From assembly GCF_016919175.1 (NCBI RefSeq), contig NZ_JAFFPU010000038.1:36553-100552 (forward strand): a stretch of DNA of 64,000 nucleotides, given 5' to 3'. The stretch comes from Leptospira ainlahdjerensis (GTDB lineage: Bacteria > Spirochaetota > Leptospiria > Leptospirales > Leptospiraceae). Below are positions 59,098 through 64,000 of the stretch, piece by piece (position 1 is the stretch's first letter; each line of letters begins with the position of its first letter). The notes beneath the pieces are model-generated. The model worked only from the letters and a program-made list of their open reading frames with translations, was not told where the DNA came from and did no database searches. Position numbers and translations under genes: made by a program.

Positions 59098-60321
59098 ATG
59101 GAAGTCAAAGTCGAACAAAATCTGATTAACTTTAAACTCGACTCCAAAACTCGTAGCGCCCTTTTCGGGATGATCGGGATCGGAGTTTTGAGTTTACTCA
59201 TCGGGTATTTTACCCTATCACACACTCCTCCAAGACACGAGGGTGGACATTCCAATCCGGCTTGGTCCGCCTTTTTGATCGGAACCTTTTTTATCACAGG
59301 GATTTCACTCGCGGGAGTTTTTTTCACCGCGATCAGTCATATCACCGGTTCTCATTGGTCCGTCACGGTTAGGAGACTCGCGGAAGGATACGGTCTATTC
59401 TTACCGGTCGTCGCGGTTCTTTTGCTCGTAACCACCTTCGGAATTCACGATCTTTACGAATGGAGTCATGCGGACGTGGTGGCTCACGATCATCTTCTAC
59501 AACACAAGAAACCTCTTTTGAATGTTCCTTTCTTTATCGTTCGAATGATTCTTTTCGGAACGGTTTGGTCCGTATTCGGATGGCTTTTTTATAAGAGATC
59601 GACGAAACAAGATCAGGATAAGGATGTAGCTCACACTCAGTTCAACGCAAGATTGGCCGGTGGGTTTCTTGTATTCTTCGCTCTTTCTTTTTCCTTGGCG
59701 TCTTTTGATTTGATCATGTCCTTAACTCCACACTGGTTCTCGACCATGTTCGGCGTGTATTGTTTTGCGGGCGCGTATCAAACCGGACTTTCCAGTCTCG
59801 TGATCATGATCTACTTTCTGAAAAAGAAAGGTTATCTCGGAAACCTCGTAAACGAAAATCACATTCACGATATCGGAAAGTTTATGCTCGGTTTCTGTAC
59901 TTTCTGGGCGTATGTAGGATTTTCTCAGTTTATGTTGATCTGGTATGCAAACATCCCGGAAGAAACTTTTTTCTACGAGCAAAGACTCACGGGCGGATGG
60001 GAAGTAATCACTTACGCGCTTCCTTTTATTAAGTTTGTTCTTCCGTTTCTTCTTTTGCTGAATCGTCCAAACAAAAGAGATATCAATTCTCTTGTAAAGA
60101 TCGCTCTTTGGATCGTTTTTACACAAGTGATTGAAATTTACTGGTTGGTTTTTCCCGCTAACTTCGAACACTTCAGTTTTTCCGGATTGATTCTTACATT
60201 CGGAGCGGTGATCGGTTTTATCGGATTATTCGCTTTTGTAGTTCTAAAACGTTATGAGTCTGCTCCATTGATCCCGGTTGGGGATCCAAGATTGGATCAA
60301 GCTCTTCACCATCATCAATAA
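59098..60321 (+). CDS. actF: Alternative complex III membrane subunit ActF
   Basis: 407 aa, a homologue of ActC with about ten transmembrane helices. Conserved pieces: ITGSHWSVTVRRLAEGYGLFLP, LSFSLASFDLIMSLTPHWFSTM, and FWAYVGFSQFMLIWYANIPEET. Expected to take part in proton translocation rather than quinol binding. Followed 13 bp later by an SH3 lipoprotein. Confidence 0.93.
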   Translation: MEVKVEQNLINFKLDSKTRSALFGMIGIGVLSLLIGYFTLSHTPPRHEGGHSNPAWSAFLIGTFFITGISLAGVFFTAISHITGSHWSVTVRRLAEGYGLFLPVVAVLLLVTTFGIHDLYEWSHADVVAHDHLLQHKKPLLNVPFFIVRMILFGTVWSVFGWLFYKRSTKQDQDKDVAHTQFNARLAGGFLVFFALSFSLASFDLIMSLTPHWFSTMFGVYCFAGAYQTGLSSLVIMIYFLKKKGYLGNLVNENHIHDIGKFMLGFCTFWAYVGFSQFMLIWYANIPEETFFYEQRLTGGWEVITYALPFIKFVLPFLLLLNRPNKRDINSLVKIALWIVFTQVIEIYWLVFPANFEHFSFSGLILTFGAVIGFIGLFAFVVLKRYESAPLIPVGDPRLDQALHHHQ

Positions 60322-60334
60322 AAGAGGAAGAAGA

Positions 60335-60814
60335 ATGAAAAGAAATTTAACACTTGTTGTTCTCCTAACCGGAACGGCTCTTCTTCTGGGAGCTTGTTCC
60401 AAGTTGGCTCAGGTTACGAATCATAAGAATTGTGATCCTTCCCTGGTGAGTCCTTCTCTGAATCCTTCGGTCCCTATCTTTGCGGAAGCGGACGCGACCT
60501 CGGCTGTCAAAGAAAGGGTTGCGCCTGGAGCCGTGGTGAGAGTGTATGAGTATAGAAATCACGGTCCAAATCCGAAACCTTTTGTTCGAGTCAAGACCGA
60601 AAAAACCGAGGGTTGGATCAATCCGCGTTGTTTGGTAGTGGGTCAGGATCCTGAAAAATCGGTCTTTGCTTGGGGATCTCGTAAAGATTACGTTCCTTTT
60701 TACAATCCTGAAGATCACGAGCACTATCCAAACGGATACGAATTCCCGGATTATGCTTCTCTTCCCAAGGATAAGGTTCCGTTGGCGGAACTTGCCCCCG
60801 AACTGAAGAAGTAA
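60335..60814 (+). CDS. SH3-domain lipoprotein in the act operon
   Basis: 159 aa from the ATG at 60335 with a GAGGAAG ribosome site. Lipobox GTALLLGAC. Residues about 45-105 form a bacterial SH3-like domain (VPIFAEADATSAVKERVAPGAVVRVYEY, VKTEKTEGWINPRCLV). The tail is Tyr/Pro-rich. Placed 13 bp behind actF and just before the terminator, so it is transcribed with the complex. No cytochrome oxidase genes follow. Role unknown; possibly an assembly or accessory subunit. Confidence 0.82.
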   Translation: MKRNLTLVVLLTGTALLLGACSKLAQVTNHKNCDPSLVSPSLNPSVPIFAEADATSAVKERVAPGAVVRVYEYRNHGPNPKPFVRVKTEKTEGWINPRCLVVGQDPEKSVFAWGSRKDYVPFYNPEDHEHYPNGYEFPDYASLPKDKVPLAELAPELKK

Positions 60815-60841
60815 TTAGCAACCGTTACTACATTGGAAAGT

Positions 60842-60878
60842 TCCACGCCACCCGAAGAGGAGGGCGTGGATTTTTTTT
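60842..60878 (+). terminator. Rho-independent terminator of the act operon
   Basis: 8-bp stem TCCACGCC/GGCGTGGA with a 13-nt loop and a T8 run. Confidence 0.92.
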
Positions 60879-60967
60879 GCTCAGATGCGCCTCGCCCGCG
60901 TCAAGATCATTCGAAAAATTGGAAAAACTAATGAGAACCGGCAAGTTGCCGATGTGAAATTCTTAAA

Positions 60968-61058
60968 GGAGTTCCTACACGGGGTTTTTTTCTTGCAAAA
61001 TTAGAATTTTATGATGGGGGAAAGTCCTCCGGAGTTTTCCCGCCACCCACCCGAAATT
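60968..61058 (-). repeat. Dispersed intergenic element, partial copy D
   Basis: Reverse orientation; retains the GGAGTTCCTACA half-palindrome, TCTTGCAAAA, GGGGGAAAGTC and CCGCCACCCACC blocks, then stops. Directly adjacent to full copy C. Confidence 0.7.
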
Positions 61059-61071
61059 TGCATAACCTTAC

Positions 61072-61271
61072 CCACAAGTTAAGAGGAAATACGATGAGAA
61101 TCGTATCGGGACATCGGTTTTGTAGGAGTTCTTACATGAGAATTTTTTCTTGCGAAAAGTTTGATTTTGTGGTAGAGGAAAGTTTCCGGAGTTTTTCCGC
61201 CACCCACCCCACCACCCAAGATCAGGGTGGGGCCCGCGACTTTCACGGAAGAATTGTCGGAGTTCCGACAG
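61072..61271 (-). repeat. Dispersed ~200-bp intergenic element, copy C
   Basis: Reverse orientation of copies A and B, with CCGCAAGTTAAG-like outer end (CCACAAGTTAAG here), TGTAGGAGTTCTTACA, CTCTACCACAAAATC-type block, G-rich core and TCGGAGTTCCGACA. Confidence 0.8.
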
Positions 61272-61686
61272 ATTCTTTTCAAGATTCGACAAACTTGTAG
61301 GAAGGTTCTGCTACACAGTGCCTGGCTTTCGTTTTACGGGATCGTCATTGTTACGGCGGAAGGCTTTCTAAGATCCAGTTCACTTGCGGTTCAGGCAATA
61401 CTGTGTAGAAGGAAGAATTTGTCCAAAAGGTATCCCTTGAGTAATTTTTCATCTGCAACGATGAATCACACGAAAATCAAAAGGTGGAATTTTAAAGAAG
61501 AAATAGAATATTTTTTGAATATTCAAAAAAAATTATACTCTTTGTTTTCGTTCATAGAACTAGCGGATTGCTTATAATCGTAGACTTCCTCAATTATAAT
61601 CAGGGTTGTTGAAGGGCCGATTTTCACGTACCATCCTCTCTCAGGAAAAGCTGTAAGGAAAGTCTTACGGTAAAAGGGGGAGTGCG

Positions 61687-63693
61687 GTGAGAAAAAATTA
61701 TTTTTTTCGTGATCGAGTCTTTTGGTGTTCCCTCCTTTGTCACTTTTTTCTTTTCGGGTGTTTGCAGGATCATTCTTCCGGACCTTTTATGGTATTGCTC
61801 GGTTATCCTACATCCTTAACGAACGAGGATCTTTTCCGATCGAACGAGAACGCTCCCACTCTGACGTATCCGGCGAGTTCGTTTCAATTCGTAAAAAACA
61901 TAGCGATTTCTACGATTCGTCCGACGATCACCGGAGCTTCCACTTCCATCTCGATTTCCCCGGCTTTGCCCTCCGGTCTTACACTGGATTCGACGACCGG
62001 CGAAATTACGGGAATGCCTACGTCCAAACAAGTTGTTTCTTCTTATACGATAACGGCTTTGAACTCATTCGGTTCTTCTTCGGTTTCGATCCAGATTTCA
62101 ATCGATGCACTCAATGCGGAATGGGAAAGTTTTTTAAAATCTCCGAACCCGGATATCGGCGATACAAGCGGAGGGTTTGATCTCGATCTTTCGGGAGATA
62201 CGTTGGTGGTGGGAATGTGCGGGGAAGACGGCGCTCAGACCGGGATCGTTTCGAGTCCCTTTGCAGGTTTGACTTCTGTCGCGGACGACGATTCTGCGTC
62301 CGCTGCAGGAGCCGCTTATGTTTTCCGTCGCACGGGAACGACTTGGATCTTGGAAGCCTATCTCAAAGCTCCGAACACCGAGGCGAATGATCAATACGGT
62401 TGCAGCGTTGCCGTTTCGGGCGATACGATTGTGGTCGGAGCTCGCGCGGAAGACGGTGGGAACTCCACCATTGTTCATTCTCCCTTTGCTGGTCTGACTC
62501 CGGCGGGGGACGACGATTCTTTGATTAGCGCGGGAGCCGCGTACGTCTATCGGAGAACGGGAAGCACTTGGGCTTTGGAAGCGTATCTCAAAGCGCCAAA
62601 TGCGGATCCCGGAGATCAGTTCGGTGTAAGCGTTTCGATTTCCGGCGATCGGATCGCGGTTGGAGCCGTTCAGGAGCGAGGAGGTCTTGGAGTGATTACA
62701 CAAGCGCCTGCACCCGGTTTTACAGGAGCGACCGATAACGATTCTGCGCCAACATCGGGTGCGGTTTATATCTTTGAACGGACGGGAACGACTTGGGCTT
62801 GGGATGCCTATCTCAAAGCTCCGAATGTAGAAACGGGAGATTTATTCGGAGTCAAGATTCAAGTCAGAGGAGATACTTTGCTCGTGGGTGCGTCGAATGA
62901 GGACAGCGGAAATACGGCCATCCAGAATTCTCCTGGGCCGTCCTTGACGCCCGCCGGTGACGACGATTCTCTGAGCGGTTCCGGCGCAGTCTATGTCTTT
63001 CGAAAAACCGGTCCGAACTGGGCTTTTGAATCCTACCTCAAAGCTCCGAACGCGGACAACAGCGATCAGTTCGGCGTCAGCTTGGATCTTTCTGAAGATG
63101 GAAGTGTCGCGGTTATCGGGGCTTACAACGAAGACAGCGCTCAAACTACGATTTCAAATTCTCTCGGTCCGAATCTTACAACACTTGGAGACGACGATTC
63201 CGCGACTTCCTCCGGCGCGGTCTATGTGTTTCGAAGAAACGGAAACATTTGGGCGTTTGAAGCGTATCTGAAATCTCCGAACATCGAGGCCAGTGATAAT
63301 TTCGGAAGAAGCGTTTCGATATCGGGAGATACGATCCTCGTCGGAGCCACTGGAGAAGATAGTTTTCAGACCGGAGTATTACATTCTCCCGCGACTCTTC
63401 CGGGTCCCGGAGTCGACGACGATAGCGTGTCGAATTCCGGTGCGGCGTATGTGTTTCGAAAAACATCTTCCGGATGGACCTTCCAATCTTATTTGAAAGC
63501 GCCCAATGCCGAGTCCTCGGACGCTTTCGGGATGTTGGTTTGTATCGACGGAGACTTGATGGCGGTAGCTGCGCAGAATGACGATGACGGACTCGGACTG
63601 ATTTTAAACAAATCCAACGGCCCTCCTCCGACGCCTGCGACCGACGACGATAGCGTCTCGAATTCGGGGGCCGCTCATATATTTTACAAGTGA
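61687..63693 (+). CDS. Seven-repeat beta-propeller (FG-GAP-like) lipoprotein
   Basis: 668 aa, GTG start after a purine-rich AAAGGGGGAG site. Lipobox FFLFGC (Cys26). Residues about 55-140 form one Ig/cadherin-like putative domain (ALPSGLTLDSTTGEITGMP). The rest is seven repeats of about 75 residues, each opening with a Trp and (E/S)YLK(A/S)PN, then DxFG, SxxGDTxxVGAxxED, a loop, and DDDS with SGAxYVFR. Seven fits one integrin-alpha-like propeller; the DDDS loops may bind calcium. Likely on the cell surface, perhaps adhesive. Confidence 0.85.
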   Translation: MRKNYFFRDRVFWCSLLCHFFLFGCLQDHSSGPFMVLLGYPTSLTNEDLFRSNENAPTLTYPASSFQFVKNIAISTIRPTITGASTSISISPALPSGLTLDSTTGEITGMPTSKQVVSSYTITALNSFGSSSVSIQISIDALNAEWESFLKSPNPDIGDTSGGFDLDLSGDTLVVGMCGEDGAQTGIVSSPFAGLTSVADDDSASAAGAAYVFRRTGTTWILEAYLKAPNTEANDQYGCSVAVSGDTIVVGARAEDGGNSTIVHSPFAGLTPAGDDDSLISAGAAYVYRRTGSTWALEAYLKAPNADPGDQFGVSVSISGDRIAVGAVQERGGLGVITQAPAPGFTGATDNDSAPTSGAVYIFERTGTTWAWDAYLKAPNVETGDLFGVKIQVRGDTLLVGASNEDSGNTAIQNSPGPSLTPAGDDDSLSGSGAVYVFRKTGPNWAFESYLKAPNADNSDQFGVSLDLSEDGSVAVIGAYNEDSAQTTISNSLGPNLTTLGDDDSATSSGAVYVFRRNGNIWAFEAYLKSPNIEASDNFGRSVSISGDTILVGATGEDSFQTGVLHSPATLPGPGVDDDSVSNSGAAYVFRKTSSGWTFQSYLKAPNAESSDAFGMLVCIDGDLMAVAAQNDDDGLGLILNKSNGPPPTPATDDDSVSNSGAAHIFYK

Positions 63694-64000
63694 TGAAAGC
63701 GCACTTCTGATCGGCTCCGTGAAAATCTTACCAAAAAGGGATCGATAATCCTACGAAGGTATTGAATCCAAAATAAGAGAATTTGAATTCTTGGAATTTT
63801 GGTCGCGTCCGGCGTGACAACGTTTAAAAAAACATTTTTCAATATAGGCCGGACCGCGCTCTCGGCTAAATCTGCAAAGCACCACAATCCAATTTTGTAA
63901 TGTATGGATTTCTAAAATACGGCGGTGCATTGCAGTATATCGCCACGATCGCTCGCGATGGTGTTGGAATTATGAGACATCTCTGTTTTAAATCGTAATT
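63694..64000. other. Gene-free end of the window
   Basis: 307 bp with no supported gene, repeat or terminator. A gene may begin beyond the window. Confidence 0.4.

Larger units (their letters stand above)
60815..61686. other. Gene-free stretch with terminator and two dispersed elements
   Basis: Contains the act terminator, element copies D (60968-61058) and C (61072-61271), and an inverted pair CTACACAGT (61311-61319) / ACTGTGTAG (61400-61408). Frames through the elements are chance products. A small GTAAG/CTTAC stem lies shortly before the next gene. Confidence 0.6.

Noticed and set aside
61227..61577. 116-codon frame starting inside the dispersed element
   Set aside because: Its N-terminus is a translation of the repeat; similar chance frames arise at other copies.

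Overview
This window most likely comes from a Leptospira chromosome, from the clade that carries a quinol-oxidising alternative complex III. The support is a complete act operon (52962-60321), a DUF1554 lipoprotein, many small lipoproteins with relaxed lipoboxes (FSYC, FIEC, FLNVFC, LFWNC), and intergenic repeats around GTAGGAACTCCTAC-type palindromes. I cannot fix the species. I found no tRNA, rRNA, CRISPR array, insertion sequence or phage gene.

The dominating feature is a giant inverted repeat. Positions 1-13671 and 13778-27448 are reverse complements (position x pairs with 27449-x) around a 106-bp loop (13672-13777). The left arm runs off the window start, so the true arm may be longer. 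Every gene in the arms is therefore present twice: a YceI-like protein, thiL, two small membrane proteins, a lipase-like hydrolase, a TfoX/YjbR-like protein with a histone-like tail, a nitrilase-superfamily protein, lipoproteins, two tandem paralogous membrane proteins, a tandem pair of ECF sigma factors, a FecR-like anti-sigma factor, and a BamE-motif protein through which the loop runs. The only differences I found between the arms are eight transversions packed into 89 bp (5964-6052 against 21397-21485). The palindrome is either a very recent fold-back duplication or an assembly or library artefact. The sequence alone cannot decide, but the loop ends carry the short complementary bases expected of fold-back priming.

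Within each arm the regulatory core is the ECF sigma module. It holds two nearly identical sigma genes 852 bp apart and a membrane FecR-like anti-sigma factor directly after the second. The same GGCAC-N17-CGTW sequence precedes sigma copy 2 and a lipoprotein gene about 3 kb away, which suggests autoregulation plus a local target. Two divergently oriented paralogous membrane proteins share their own TTGACTCAA box at an identical distance from their start codons.

From 27449 to 64000 the sequence is single copy. 28504-32715 is housekeeping: rplM-rpsI, a terminator, then alaS-yajQ. 33138-36227 holds a Uma2 nuclease-like protein, an exported protein and a lipoprotein pair. 36320-40869 is an operon of an active and an inactive M16 peptidase, an RNase Z-like hydrolase and an O-methyltransferase. 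40950-43126 is an exported helical protein followed by an N-acetylmuramoyl-L-alanine amidase. 43495-52664 is a loose set of accessory genes (lipoprotein, DUF1801, MepB, SURF1-like, CHRD, DUF1554, endonuclease/exonuclease/phosphatase) with long gene-free gaps. 52962-60814 is actABCDEF plus an SH3 lipoprotein, ending at a terminator. 61687-63693 is a seven-repeat beta-propeller lipoprotein. A dispersed element of about 200 bp occupies several gaps.
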